DNA from: Paraburkholderia fynbosensis
Lineage (GTDB): Bacteria; Pseudomonadota; Gammaproteobacteria; Burkholderiales; Burkholderiaceae
DNA length: 64,000 bases
Assembly: GCF_902859935.1 (NCBI RefSeq)
Contig: NZ_CADIKI010000023.1
Location: 1 to 64,000 of the forward strand
Direction: 5' to 3'
Shown here: piece after piece, positions 35,818-44,811 of the stretch
Position numbering within the stretch: position 1 is the stretch's first letter
Layout of the letters: each line of letters begins with the position of its first letter
Translations under genes and position numbers: made by a program
The notes under the pieces: model-generated
What the model saw: the letters and a program-made list of their open reading frames with translations, nothing else
Databases searched by the model: none
Told to the model about the DNA's origin: nothing

Positions 35818-36284
35818 CGTTTTCTCCTTCGGTAGCGCAAATCGGATCGGCGTGTCGAGTTCTTGTCGGGATGCGCCGCGACGGCCAGGGCGGGCGGGAG
35901 GGCGATCGTCCCGGTGACTGTTTGCACAGCCACGCGCTGTCTTGCCCGGAAAACCAGTCAGTTGCTTGGGCCTCCGTGCCGCGGCGTAGGCGTGCCGCCG
36001 GTTGGTGAAATGCGATTGACGAGTGCCACGAGAAAGCGGACTGATAAAAGACGGCGTAACGGACGAGTCCGTTTGCCTGTTCAAACTCTAACTGGTCTAT
36101 CCGATTATTTCCATAGTGCCCGCCCCGCGTGCCGCGTCTGTCTTGCGCCGGCTGTCTCAATCCGCGCCGTCGAGCACGTCGTCCCGCCCGGAAGATTGCT
36201 GATCGGCAGCGTCCTTGCGCGCGCTTTCCTCACGCGGCAAGCGCGCGCCGATGGCGCCACGTCTCTCTACCGACAACGACAACT
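35818..36284. other. Intergenic region upstream of DUF2252
   Basis: About 470 bases separating the DUF2252 gene from the MFS remnant that points the other way. No gene was recognised. It probably contains the promoter of the DUF2252-phospholipase operon and the old promoter of the MFS gene. Confidence 0.4.
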
Positions 36285-36791
36285 ATGGCTTCCATCACAC
36301 CGACCACCGTGAGCACCGCCTCCAAAGCGCAGAACCGCTGGCTGCTCGTCTTCATCCTCGGCTACATGGCGCTATTGGCCGATGGCGCCGGCGTGATGAT
36401 GGACGGCTTGACGCTCACGCGAATCAAAAACGAATTCGGACTCACCAATGTCGAGTCCGGCGCGTTGGGAAGTTTGACGCTGGTGGGGATGACGATCGGC
36501 GGGATTCTGAGGGGCTGGGCGAGCGATCGGCTGGGCCGCGTGCGGGTCGTGGCGTGGGCCTGGCGCTCTTTTCGCTGGGCGCGGGGCTGCTGGGGCTCAC
36601 CCATAACTTCCTGTAATCCGCTGCTATGCGGTTTATCAGTTCGCTCTGCCGGCCATCATCTTCTGGCATACACGGGAGAACATTGTTTCTGATGCTGCTC
36701 TTCGGCTTTCTGGTGGTTGGCCGGGGTTTTCTTTTTGAGCGGCATCACGGCGCTGTTCGTTCCCGATCGCCTGTATGACGCGCAACACTAG
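36285..36791 (+). pseudogene. MFS transporter remnant with frameshift and internal deletion
   Basis: An ATG at 36285 opens a normal MFS N-terminus (NRWLLVFILGYMALLADGAG, then LTLTRIKNEFGLT, then DRLGRVRVV). The frame then shifts near 36555 and continues as LALFSLGAGLLGLTHNF before stopping. At 36690-36791, scraps of the carrier's C-terminus follow in two frames (LMLLFGFLVVG, then FLSGITALFVPDRLYDAQH before a stop). About 300 internal residues are gone. The N-terminal pattern is that of aromatic-acid/proton symporters. Confidence 0.7.
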
Positions 36792-36963
36792 AAGGCTGCG
36801 GCGCGCATAACGGGCGCAACGTTGCACGCCGCGGTTGAAAAGCCGCGTCACGCTCAACTTGATGATCTCTAGCGCGGGATGCCTTAGCGCTCGTTATGGC
36901 AAGCGCCAACGCATCCCCGGCTTAAATCACGGTCACTCAAAGCAAAGCGTCTGCCGATGGCGA

Positions 36964-37329
36964 TTACGTCCCCGCAGGGCGAATCGACAGCGCGTTCTTG
37001 ACCGACTCGACGCCCGCCACACCCTTCGCAATCTCTTCCGCTTTTTGACTGTCGGCCGCTTCGGGCACCGTGCCCTGCAGCGTGATCGCGCCGCCGGCTG
37101 AGCGAACAGTGATGTGAGACGCGCTAACACCCATCGCCTTCGACAATGCGTTGCGCACCTTGCGTCCCAGTGAACGGTTGGCGGCGCGGTCTGCCTTGTG
37201 CTGACTCTTGGCGCTCTGCGCGCTCGTGTCGGCGGGAGGCGCCGCGTCGCTCGTCTGCGCGTTGGCCTGGAACGAAACCGCCACGAACAGCGCTGTGCCT
37301 GCCAGCTTGATTGCGTGAATTGCGTTCAT
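36964..37329 (-). CDS. Periplasmic BON-domain protein
   Basis: The 121-residue product has a signal peptide (KLAGTALFVAVSFQANA), a charged linker, and one BON domain (about residues 52-118). The core is VSASHITVRSAGGAITLQGTVP with VAGVESVKNAL. BON proteins bind phospholipid surfaces and are often induced by envelope stress. GGAG lies seven bases before the ATG; a longer frame to 37623 is not credible. It is downstream of the porin gene on the same strand, with 150 bases between. Confidence 0.85.
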   Translation of the reverse strand: MNAIHAIKLAGTALFVAVSFQANAQTSDAAPPADTSAQSAKSQHKADRAANRSLGRKVRNALSKAMGVSASHITVRSAGGAITLQGTVPEAADSQKAEEIAKGVAGVESVKNALSIRPAGT

Positions 37330-37477
37330 TGCATTTCTCCTTTCATCACCATTCGCGACGGCCCCGGAGGGGACCTTGCACCGAGTCACTGAGATGTTGC
37401 TGGAACTGAATGAAACGTTACCGGGGGGCAGCCAAGGCTTCTGGCGCTGCAGCAGGCCTGCGTATCGTAATGCTTGG

Positions 37478-38662
37478 TCAGAACCGGTGACGGATACCGA
37501 GCGCCACGATCGCTTGCGAGTTGGTGTTCGACTGGTTGCCGTACGAGCCGATCGAGGCGGTCGCTTCGCCAAGACCGCCGTTGGTGCCGTCGGCGTTGGT
37601 GTCGCGCTGATCGCCCCTCGCATGCTGGTAAGCCGCGACGAGATAGAAGTCTGTGCGCTTCGACACCGCGTAGTCGGCGCCTAACGAAAACTGATTGTAC
37701 GTCGCGGAGGCGTCGCCGGTTCCCCGCGTGTATGCATAGCCCGCACCTAGCATCGTCGCCGACGTGAGTTGATAGCCGAGATAGACGCGCCCCACGTTAT
37801 ATTTCTGGGTCGTCAGGAAAGCCGATGCGGCGTCGGGCTTGTATTGCGCATTGCTGTAGCTGAGATTGATCGTGAACAATGCGATTTGATACTGCGCGGC
37901 GACCGAAGCGATACCAACCGATTTCGCCGTGCGATACGCGTTGTTGATCGACAGGCCGGTCGCTCCGCCGTCGAACATGCCATCGGACGTGCTGGTCCAG
38001 CCGGTGCGCAGTACGTCGGATGCCTGATTGTCCATGTGGATGTAGCCCGCTGCGATGTCGAACGATCCCGCGCTGTAGCTGGCGGCAGCCGCCCATGTCT
38101 GGCCCGACCCCGTCGCACCCGCGACCCCGCCCAGCGCGTACATCCCTGCGAACTGGAAGCCGGCGAACACCGGCGAGAGGTATTTGATCGAGCTGTTCGT
38201 GCGCGAGCTGTTGTCGTTGTTGTCGACGTCGCCCGGGGTGGCAAATGTGCTGCCCCAGTAGCCACCGCCGGTCAGCGGCTGGACCATGTCGACGACCGGG
38301 TCGAATTGACGGCCCGCCGTAACGGTACCCCATGAGTCGCCGGTCAGGCCGACGAAGGCCTGACGACCGAACATGCGGCCGCCTTGCCCCAGGCGCCCAT
38401 TATTGATGTCGAAGCCGTTTTCCAACGTGAAGATCGCTTTCAGGCCGCCGCCCAGATCTTCGGCGCCTCTCAAACCGAAGCGGTTACCTTGAAGATTACC
38501 GCCGAACATGCGCCATAGATTGCCGCCTTCGGGAGTGGCGTTGTGCACGAACTGAATCGACTGATCGAGCAAACCATACAGTGTCACGCTACTTTCGGCG
38601 TGAGCGGTGCCGGCTGCCCCAAGAAGTGCCAGGGAGAAAGCAGAAAGCGCAAATCGTTTCAT
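37478..38662 (-). CDS. Gram-negative trimeric porin, second copy
   Basis: The 394-residue protein has a cleavable signal (LALLGAAGTAHA). The mature start ESSVTLYGLLDQSIQF and the end IRHRF are both diagnostic of the beta-proteobacterial porin family. Asparagine-rich extracellular loops (for example DNNDNSSRTNSS) are visible. It differs clearly from the porin at 3793-4908. The ATG at 38662 is chosen because it begins the signal peptide. It could be an osmoporin or a substrate-specific channel. Confidence 0.92.
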   Translation of the reverse strand: MKRFALSAFSLALLGAAGTAHAESSVTLYGLLDQSIQFVHNATPEGGNLWRMFGGNLQGNRFGLRGAEDLGGGLKAIFTLENGFDINNGRLGQGGRMFGRQAFVGLTGDSWGTVTAGRQFDPVVDMVQPLTGGGYWGSTFATPGDVDNNDNSSRTNSSIKYLSPVFAGFQFAGMYALGGVAGATGSGQTWAAAASYSAGSFDIAAGYIHMDNQASDVLRTGWTSTSDGMFDGGATGLSINNAYRTAKSVGIASVAAQYQIALFTINLSYSNAQYKPDAASAFLTTQKYNVGRVYLGYQLTSATMLGAGYAYTRGTGDASATYNQFSLGADYAVSKRTDFYLVAAYQHARGDQRDTNADGTNGGLGEATASIGSYGNQSNTNSQAIVALGIRHRF

Positions 38663-39061
38663 TGTGCCTCCACGCAGCAACTCGTTTGTGGTGGTTGCGA
38701 CATGGAGAGTAGTTCACAGGCGCCGAATGGGGAAACTGAAAGCGATGAGTGTGTGAAAAAAGTAACGGGAAGGGACTGGGATGCAAAATACGACGCAACG
38801 CTATTGCCAGATTTTAGGAGTTGGCGTATTACGTCGACACATTTGACTTAATGAATGATTCCGGATTTTAATTGTTCTCTACGGGCGTCACTGGCTGACG
38901 CGCTGCACAATTGCACTGGCGCAAACTGCCAGTGCTCCTGGTCGGCCGTGTACGCTCGTATCGCGCCTTCGTTGAAAAACTTAAATAAGACATGCGTTAC
39001 GTATTGCGGGGGAGTACCCAGCGCTAACGCTCTATATCGGCGACGAAAGTTCGCAAAAAGA
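38663..39061. other. A+T-richer intergenic region with a hairpin
   Basis: About 400 bases between the porin leader and the end of the iron-permease gene. The porin promoter should lie near 38690-38850. A perfect hairpin, GCACTGGC (38913-38920) with GCCAGTGC (38928-38935) and a seven-base loop, is visible without a following T run. No gene was recognised. Confidence 0.45.
38913..38935. terminator. Perfect 8-bp hairpin, possible terminator
   Basis: The stem GCACTGGC/GCCAGTGC has a seven-base loop and lies downstream of the leftward iron-permease gene. There is no T run, so a role as transcript end or stability element is tentative. Confidence 0.3.
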
Positions 39062-39496
39062 TCATTTTCTATCTCCTTCATCGCGATTATCGACAAACGG
39101 CGAATCGGTGTCGCTGCCGCCGGCGCGCAACGCCGTGCGCGCTTCTTCGGCCAATTTTTCATAATGTTTGCGAAACCGGCTCAGGTCTTTTTCCTCGAGT
39201 TCTTCGAGATCGAGCAGTGCATTGTGTGCGCCTTCGATGGCGCGAATCAGCTCGTCGAGCTTGATCTGCATCGCGGCAGTATCGCGATTTTGAGTGTTCT
39301 GGATCAGGAACACCATCAGGAATGTGACGATCGTGGTCGACGTATTAATCACGAGTTGCCACGTGTCGCTGTAATGAAAGAGTGGGCCCGTAATCGCCCA
39401 CAGAAGCACTAGAGCGGCCGCCAGCACGAAAGTGGAAGGCCTGCCCGCCATCGTGGAAAGGTAGCTGGAGAAGCGCGAGAACCATTTGCCGGTCAT
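39062..39496 (-). CDS. Low-affinity iron permease family protein
   Basis: The 144-residue protein has two membrane helices (FVLAAALVLLWAITGPLF and LVINTSTTIVTFLMVFLIQ) and the family segment NTQNRDTAAMQIKLDELI. A glutamate-rich cytoplasmic tail follows. This is the bacterial small version of the Fet4-like family (PF04120); metal transport is assumed only by name. A ribosome-binding AGGAGA lies upstream of the ATG. It is a single gene. Confidence 0.85.
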   Translation of the reverse strand: MTGKWFSRFSSYLSTMAGRPSTFVLAAALVLLWAITGPLFHYSDTWQLVINTSTTIVTFLMVFLIQNTQNRDTAAMQIKLDELIRAIEGAHNALLDLEELEEKDLSRFRKHYEKLAEEARTALRAGGSDTDSPFVDNRDEGDRK

Positions 39497-39813
39497 GATG
39501 ATCTCCTGTATTCAGGGCGATGTTCGGGACGATCTTGCGCCGGTATGGCGCGGCATTTTTCACTACTTTGCGATGGCAGTCGGTCTGCGTGCTGCCACGC
39601 ATGAGATGTGCCTTGCACATTTCGGGCCCGGTGGCTTCTTAGGCATATAACTGGTGCTCGTTAGTCGCGGTTGTAGAATGAGTGATGGCGCGGTGAGCGC
39701 AGGGCGGCACATTCCGGACAATGCCCGGGGGCGATGTCCTTTGCCCCGCAACTGGTCTTCCGCGAGAACTGGCCGCGAGCCGCAATGCATCGCTCGTCAG
39801 GACTTTGCGCGGC
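39497..39813. other. Intergenic region between iron permease and glycosylase-like gene
   Basis: About 320 bases. The two genes diverge, so both promoters should be here. No protein-like frame was recognised; the open frame before 39814 reads like leader sequence. Confidence 0.4.
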
Positions 39814-40470
39814 ATGGCCGCGACCCGCATGCCTCGTCACAACCCGATACCCCGAGTGAACAAGTCCGCACCACTTACCCTTGAAGCCCTTCTCGCCGAT
39901 GTGCGTGCCTGTCGCGTCTGCCAGCACGATCTGCCGCTGGGTCCGCGGCCCATCGTGCGCGCCGCGGTCGACTCCCGCATTCTGATTGTCGGCCAGGCGC
40001 CCGGTGCGAAAGTTCATACCTCAGGCATTCCCTGGAACGATGCCAGCGGTGAGCGCCTGCGTAGGTGGCTCGGCGTCGATGCCGCGTCGTTTTACGACGA
40101 GACGCGGTTCGCCATCATTCCCATGGGTTTCTGCTATCCCGGGCGAGGAACCAGCGGCGACAAGCCGCCGCGTCGCGAATGCGCGCAGTTGTGGCTGGAT
40201 AGCCTGCTGGAGAGGTTGAATAAAATCGAGCTGACGTTGTTGATCGGCCAATACGCGCAACGTCATTTTCTCGGTGAACGCCGCAAGCCGTCGCTAACGG
40301 AAACAGTGAGGGCATGGGCGGACTATGCACCGGCTTTCATTCCGTTGCCTCATCCGTCGCCGCGCAATCAGGCGTGGTTCAAGCATCATCCGTGGTTCGA
40401 CAACGAAGTGGTGCCGATGCTTCGTACAACGGTGGCAGCGCTTACGGCTGAAGCAAATCAGGTGATATAA
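39814..40470 (+). CDS. Uracil-DNA-glycosylase superfamily protein
   Basis: The 218-residue protein shows the superfamily core: LEALLADVRACRVC, RILIVGQAPGAKVHTSGIPW (motif 1, GQAPG), FAIIPMGFCYPG, and PLPHPSPRNQAWFK (motif 2, HPSPRN). The closest kind is the short family-4/5-like group, often annotated uracil-DNA glycosylase family protein. Only two of the four FeS-ligand cysteines of true family 4 enzymes are obvious, so an iron-sulfur cluster is doubtful. Starts at 39814 and 39829 are both possible, and neither has a good ribosome-binding site. It is followed after 34 bases by a DUF488 gene. Confidence 0.8.
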   Translation: MAATRMPRHNPIPRVNKSAPLTLEALLADVRACRVCQHDLPLGPRPIVRAAVDSRILIVGQAPGAKVHTSGIPWNDASGERLRRWLGVDAASFYDETRFAIIPMGFCYPGRGTSGDKPPRRECAQLWLDSLLERLNKIELTLLIGQYAQRHFLGERRKPSLTETVRAWADYAPAFIPLPHPSPRNQAWFKHHPWFDNEVVPMLRTTVAALTAEANQVI

Positions 40471-40504
40471 GCCTTATAGAACATTCTGTTGAGCGGAGAT
40501 GCAA

Positions 40505-40891
40505 ATGCCGCATGCGAGCACCAGGAATCTGAAGATTGTCATCCAGCGCGCCTATGAAGATCCGGGCCCGGCGGACGGTTATCGTGTTCTCGTCGACCGG
40601 GTATGGCCGCGCGGACGCAGCAAGGGGACGCTCAAACTGAACCAGTGGGCGCGTGAACTCGCCCCGAGTTCGGCGTTGCGCGAATGGTTCGGGCATGATC
40701 CGAAACGATGGAGCGTCTTTCAGCAACGCTATCGCGACGAACTTGGCAGTGACGAGATGTGCGAGCGGATGCGGCAACTTCTAAGCGATTCTGCTGGTCA
40801 GCAAATCACGCTCGTCTATGGCGCCAAAGATGAGGAACATAATCAGGCGATTGTTTTGCGGGACGTGCTTTTGCAACTGCACGACAAGTAA
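40505..40891 (+). CDS. DUF488 family protein
   Basis: The 128-residue protein carries the DUF488 (YeaO-type) pattern: YRVLVDRVWPRG near residue 25, then WARELAPSSALREWFGHDPKRW, and a late TLVYGAKDEEHNQAIVL. GGAG at 40495-40498 favours the ATG at 40505 over 40499. It may share a transcript with the preceding glycosylase-like gene. Function in this family is unknown. Confidence 0.87.
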   Translation: MPHASTRNLKIVIQRAYEDPGPADGYRVLVDRVWPRGRSKGTLKLNQWARELAPSSALREWFGHDPKRWSVFQQRYRDELGSDEMCERMRQLLSDSAGQQITLVYGAKDEEHNQAIVLRDVLLQLHDK

Positions 40892-41082
40892 GCTCGACGG
40901 TTCGGTGGCGAGCGCCGACGGAATTAGATGGCGGTTCCATTCGCGGCGAAAAAGACAAGAAGAAGCGGAGCCGGCTTTCGAATCGGGCTATTCGGAACTA
41001 AAACCGGCGCGGTTGCATCCGCGCCGATCGTGGCGGACGCGCCGACCGGAGCGCGTTCCCATTTCTCCATCGAATCAACGAC

Positions 41083-41505
41083 TCAGCGGCTAAGAACGAT
41101 CTGTGCAATCACGCCGGTTGCGACGGCGGCAAGGACATAGTCCCCGTTGATACCCACCCAGCGATAGCCGCGCGGCGGCGCCTGCAGGTTATGTTCATGC
41201 CAGTTGTCGATGACGTACTGGTGGTCGCGGTAATCGGATGGCAGATGATCGCCACGATGCCATCCGCGCGGGCCACCGTGATCGTCGAAACGGTCGTTGT
41301 TTGCGTGCGGAGGTTGCCGGTCGGGACCCGGACGATGGTCTGGTCCGCCATGATTGGCGTTGTCGAAGTGCCGGGTGTTTTGTTGTTGAGCGGCATACGG
41401 ACCGTGATTATCGGGGCCGCCTCGCGAGTTGTTTTGTGCGAACGCGCCGGACGAAATGCCCGTGGCTGCGCAGAGCGTGAGGATAACGAATTGCTTTGCT
41501 TTCAT
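41083..41505 (-). CDS. RcnB-family periplasmic protein
   Basis: The 140-residue product has a signal peptide (LCAATGISSGAFA) and a long His/Asp/Asn/Gly-rich middle, likely disordered and possibly metal-binding. It ends with the RcnB C-terminal motif RWVGINGDYVLAAVATGVIAQIVLSR (residues about 115-140). RcnB of Escherichia coli moderates nickel/cobalt homeostasis. The sequence just before the ATG reads TACCTCCT on the coding strand, the opposite of a ribosome-binding site, so initiation may be weak or unusual. No nickel exporter is adjacent. Confidence 0.82.
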   Translation of the reverse strand: MKAKQFVILTLCAATGISSGAFAQNNSRGGPDNHGPYAAQQQNTRHFDNANHGGPDHRPGPDRQPPHANNDRFDDHGGPRGWHRGDHLPSDYRDHQYVIDNWHEHNLQAPPRGYRWVGINGDYVLAAVATGVIAQIVLSR

Positions 41506-41698
41506 AGGAGGTAGTGTGCTGGTTTATTGACCGGATTGAAGATGCGCGGCTGAAGCGAGAGTCGAGCAGTGTATCGAATCCGTCGCCACGCAGGAGTAAA
41601 TAATTGTTAATTGCGCCGTGTCGACGGCAACAGTGTTGACGACAAACAGACGTTGGCCGCAGGTTCATCCGGCGAGTGACCGAACATTGATGCGCGAA

Positions 41699-42436
41699 TT
41701 ACTGGTATCGGTCGGCCCAGCGCCGATCGTCCGCAACGAAGCTCACCAATTCGACGCGCCGATTCGGTTGCAGACATTGCACGAGGCCGGGCCCCGATGG
41801 ACGAGTGCACTGGACGATCGGATCCTGCGCGCCCAAACCAACGGCTCTGATCTTTGCTGCGGGAACGCCTTGAGCGACCAGCGCCGACTTGACAGCGTTC
41901 GCGCGTTGCTGCGAAAGATTCATGTTGTAGCTATCCGAGCCCAATCTGTCCGTGTATCCGCGAACCTCGACGTGGCTCGCACGGCTGCTGCGCAGACGAG
42001 CCGCGATCTGGGGGAGATCGGAACGCCCGGACGCGCTGATGTCGCCGACATTGCCCCGGTCGAACGGAAACAGAGCGTCAGCCGAGAGACGTTCCACGCG
42101 CGGCGCAGGCGCCATCGATGCACGCTCGATTCGGCCCGGGTATCCATGGCGCACGTGCACGTCCGCCGCAGTCCAACTGCCGGGTATCCACGCGTATCTG
42201 CCATGTTCCCATTGCCAGTAGCCTTGCTGCCACTCAAAGCCGGGCCGTGGCGCGGGTGCCTGCTCGTAGCGTGGCGCAGGCGCGGGAACGAGCACGACCT
42301 GGGCGAACGCGGCGGGCGCAATTGCGCCAAAGAGCAATACGGGGGCGAGGAATCGAATCACGCTCTGCCGACGCGATATCGATGTCCGCGAAAGGGGCGT
42401 TTGTTTTGCGCGTTCAGATGAGGTCCTGTTTGTCAT
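41699..42436 (-). CDS. OmpA-family lipid/peptidoglycan-associated protein with YXWGXW-like segment
   Basis: The 245-residue protein has a signal peptide near residues 24-46 (LLFGAIAPAAFA), then a short tryptophan-rich motif (GFEWQQGYWQWEHGRYAWIPG) like YXWGXW repeats. An OmpA C-terminal domain follows: ALFPFDRGNVGDIS, VEVRGYTDRLGSDSYNMNLSQQRANAVKSAL and NRRVEL. The OmpA domain binds peptidoglycan and has the key Asp and Arg. The start is taken at the ATG 42436; codons to 42514 are not protein-like. It is a single gene. Confidence 0.85.
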   Translation of the reverse strand: MTNRTSSERAKQTPLSRTSISRRQSVIRFLAPVLLFGAIAPAAFAQVVLVPAPAPRYEQAPAPRPGFEWQQGYWQWEHGRYAWIPGSWTAADVHVRHGYPGRIERASMAPAPRVERLSADALFPFDRGNVGDISASGRSDLPQIAARLRSSRASHVEVRGYTDRLGSDSYNMNLSQQRANAVKSALVAQGVPAAKIRAVGLGAQDPIVQCTRPSGPGLVQCLQPNRRVELVSFVADDRRWADRYQ

Positions 42437-42572
42437 GTGCGTATTCCAGTGATTGGATGAAGGGGCTCGTGTCGTATGCCCTTCTCTGCACTGTATGGGT
42501 ATTGGATATGACAAGCCTTATCGGAGTGTAACGAGAGATGTGTCTCGTAATGATGGCGTGGTGGTCGCGTAG

Positions 42573-42755
42573 TCCCTCGATGAGGTTCGCGCGCTGCACG
42601 CGCAAATGCTCGCCGCGGGCGTCGTGATGAGAACCGACGTGTTCAAGCATGAGCGCGGCTCGCGATTTTTCTGTGAAGTGCCCGATGCGGTGCTCGTTGA
42701 GATCAAAACCCGAGTGGATGCCGATAAAAAGTATCGCGGTACATTCGACCTGTGA
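42573..42755 (+). pseudogene. Fragment of a glyoxalase/VOC-family gene
   Basis: After a TAG the frame reads about 60 residues: LDEVRALHAQMLAAGVVMRTDVF, then GSRFFCEVPDAVLVEIKTR, and a stop. This is the C-terminal beta-alpha-beta unit of VOC superfamily proteins (loop with metal-ligand Glu in VEI). There is no start codon with a ribosome-binding site, and the other half of the domain is absent. Confidence 0.45.
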
Positions 42756-42814
42756 CGGCGTCGCGGCAGAAGCGCAGTTGACTATGCTAAGGCATCCGGA
42801 AGATCGGCGCGGCG

Positions 42815-42979
42815 CTATCCCTTGTTGAACAGACTCAATAGACGGGACGTCGATTTCGCTGCCAGAACGAGCAATGCGCCGGACAGGCTGTAGTCGACGT
42901 TGCACATCAGGTTGGTCAAATAGAACACGGACAGGGCGACGAACGGGTGGTACATCGCGAGGCTGATCAGACGTTTCAT
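42815..42979 (-). CDS. Putative small membrane protein, 54 residues
   Basis: The frame reads MKRLISLAMYHPFVALSVFYLTNLMCNVDY, then SGALLVLAAKSTSRLLSLFNKG. It has one to two hydrophobic segments and a positively charged C-terminus. A weak GAG lies upstream of the ATG. It resembles no family I know and would be missed by length cut-offs. Codon use fits the neighbouring genes, but its reality is uncertain. Confidence 0.35.
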   Translation of the reverse strand: MKRLISLAMYHPFVALSVFYLTNLMCNVDYSLSGALLVLAAKSTSRLLSLFNKG

Positions 42980-43423
42980 CGGCATCTCACACTATCTCGT
43001 TTGCGCGGATCCTGTAGGTCATCGCGTGAAGCGGTCAGCACAAATCGGGTGACACAGCAGCAAAAGAATCGCTGCGAAGGGACTGACGCTGATCCGTCCC
43101 GTCCTGCGATGAACTTTGCCTTTCGCAAGGAGCTGCCGTCCTGCCTGCGCGTCGATGTTTTTTGCCCGAACGTCCATGTATTGCTGGCGTTCTGCCCAGT
43201 CGTTGCCGGACGTCCGGAATCGTTGTCCGATCCTCTTATGCAAGCGTGTGATTTATATGAGCAAGCAAGGGCATCGAGCGCCATCCGGGAGGTGTAGTGA
43301 AAACCCCGTAAGGGATGTGTCGGCGACGCCGCCGGGTATAGTATTGGCACCTCGACCAGGTTGAAAAAACGACCACCTGTCCTGGTCTCCTGTTCGGGGA
43401 ACCGCACTTCACGCGAGCTACTT
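42980..43423. other. Intergenic region upstream of AraC gene
   Basis: About 440 bases without a recognised gene. The promoter for the rightward AraC regulator should be in its right half, near 43300-43410, where A+T content rises. Confidence 0.4.
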
Positions 43424-44434
43424 ATGGATGCAGTTTCTGACGTGCTGCGCGTCGTTCGCCTGAGCGGCGCGGTGTACCTGAACGGCACTTTCACATCTCC
43501 GTGGTGCGTGCTAGGCCGCACCGATGCTGCGCTCTGCGCGGCCTATCTGCCCCGCTCCGAGCGAGTCATCTCGTATCACCTGATCACCGAGGGAAGCTGC
43601 TGGGCGCAGTTGCCGGGCGTGCCTGCGTCGGCCCTTCATCTGAATGCCGGCGAACTGCTGGTCGTGCCGCAAGGCGAAGCGCACCTGCTGGGCAGCGCGC
43701 TGGATCTTCCGCCGACGCAGGCTGACACGCTGCTGGGCGGGCAAATGGAAGCCGCGCCCGGCGACGTGATGACGCTGTCCCACGGCGGGGGCGGCGCGCC
43801 CACCCGCATCGTTTGCGGCTTCCTCGCTTGCGACGATACGCTCTCTAACCCCTTGCTCTCGTCGCTGCCGCGGCTCTTCAAGATCGACATGCGCAATGAC
43901 CCTCGCGGCGCGTGGCTCGAGTCGTCGCTCAGGTTCGCGGCGGCCGAGGCGGCGGATTCGCGGGCGGGCGGGACGATCGTCCTTGCGAGACTGTCGGAGC
44001 TGTTGTTTGTCGAAGCGGTACGAAGCTGTATTGAAGCACTTCCTGCTGACCAGAAAGGATGGCTGGCCGGCGTGCGCGATCGCTTCGTGGGGCGTGCGCT
44101 TGCGTTGCTCCATGCTCAGCCGGTCCGCCCCTGGACCGTCGACGAACTCGCGCGCAAGGTCGGGCTGTCGCGTTCCGCGCTGGCGCAACGCTTCACGGAT
44201 CTGCTCGGACAACCGCCCATGCAATACCTCGCGCGGTGGCGGATGCAGATTGCCGCGCAGGAATTGCTGAGCGGCGGCAAATCGCTCGCGGCCGTGGCGG
44301 AGCAGATTGGCTACGAATCGGAGGCGGCCTTCAGCCGGGCTTTCAAGCGAGAGTTTGGTATGCCGCCGGCGGGCTGGCGCAAACACCAGGGGAAGATGGA
44401 CGGCGCTGCCCACTATGCGGGGCAATCATCTTGA
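43424..44434 (+). CDS. AraC-family transcriptional regulator with cupin-type sensor
   Basis: The 336-residue protein has the same layout as the regulator at 2766-3725. It has a cupin_6-type N-terminal half (ISYHLITEGSCWAQLPG, then LNAGELLVVPQGEAHLL) and an AraC DNA-binding domain (WTVDELARKVGLSRSALAQRFTDLLG, then VAEQIGYESEAAFSRAFKREFG). The ATG at 43424 starts the homologous region; earlier codons to 43361 are unlikely. Its target may be the aldo/keto reductase gene downstream, which is on the same strand after 377 bases. Confidence 0.88.
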   Translation: MDAVSDVLRVVRLSGAVYLNGTFTSPWCVLGRTDAALCAAYLPRSERVISYHLITEGSCWAQLPGVPASALHLNAGELLVVPQGEAHLLGSALDLPPTQADTLLGGQMEAAPGDVMTLSHGGGGAPTRIVCGFLACDDTLSNPLLSSLPRLFKIDMRNDPRGAWLESSLRFAAAEAADSRAGGTIVLARLSELLFVEAVRSCIEALPADQKGWLAGVRDRFVGRALALLHAQPVRPWTVDELARKVGLSRSALAQRFTDLLGQPPMQYLARWRMQIAAQELLSGGKSLAAVAEQIGYESEAAFSRAFKREFGMPPAGWRKHQGKMDGAAHYAGQSS

Positions 44435-44811
44435 AGATCGGCTATCCAAACTACATGGGGCTGCTGCCAACGAAGTGCCTTGGCGTTGCTTCGTCGAGAC
44501 TCCGCGCAGCCGCTGTGGAATGGAGTCGCGCGCTCCCTACAGTCCTGGCTCGCCGATCTCATCTTGACGGGGCATGAGCGACTCAATGATCTCTGACGCC
44601 GACTTCGCACTGTCTTGCGGAAGTCCCCAACGAGCCCCTTCCCGTTTGTTTGACAGATCCAGTCAGCGCGACCTGAATTCGAACGATACACCGCGCCTGC
44701 ATCTTGCCCTTGCTTGCTACACTACGAATAAATAAGCCGCCGGTATGAATACAGCGCGGCGCATTGAAATGCCAACGACGTAACTTCGCAAAACACAGGA
44801 CGAGCACTGAC
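44435..44811. other. Intergenic region before the aldo/keto reductase
   Basis: About 380 bases. No gene was recognised on either strand. A+T content rises at 44690-44790, which fits the reductase promoter and leader. Confidence 0.4.

Noticed and set aside
38848..39162. 104-codon leftward frame across the end of the iron-permease gene
   Set aside because: It overlaps the well-supported permease in another frame and shows no family resemblance.
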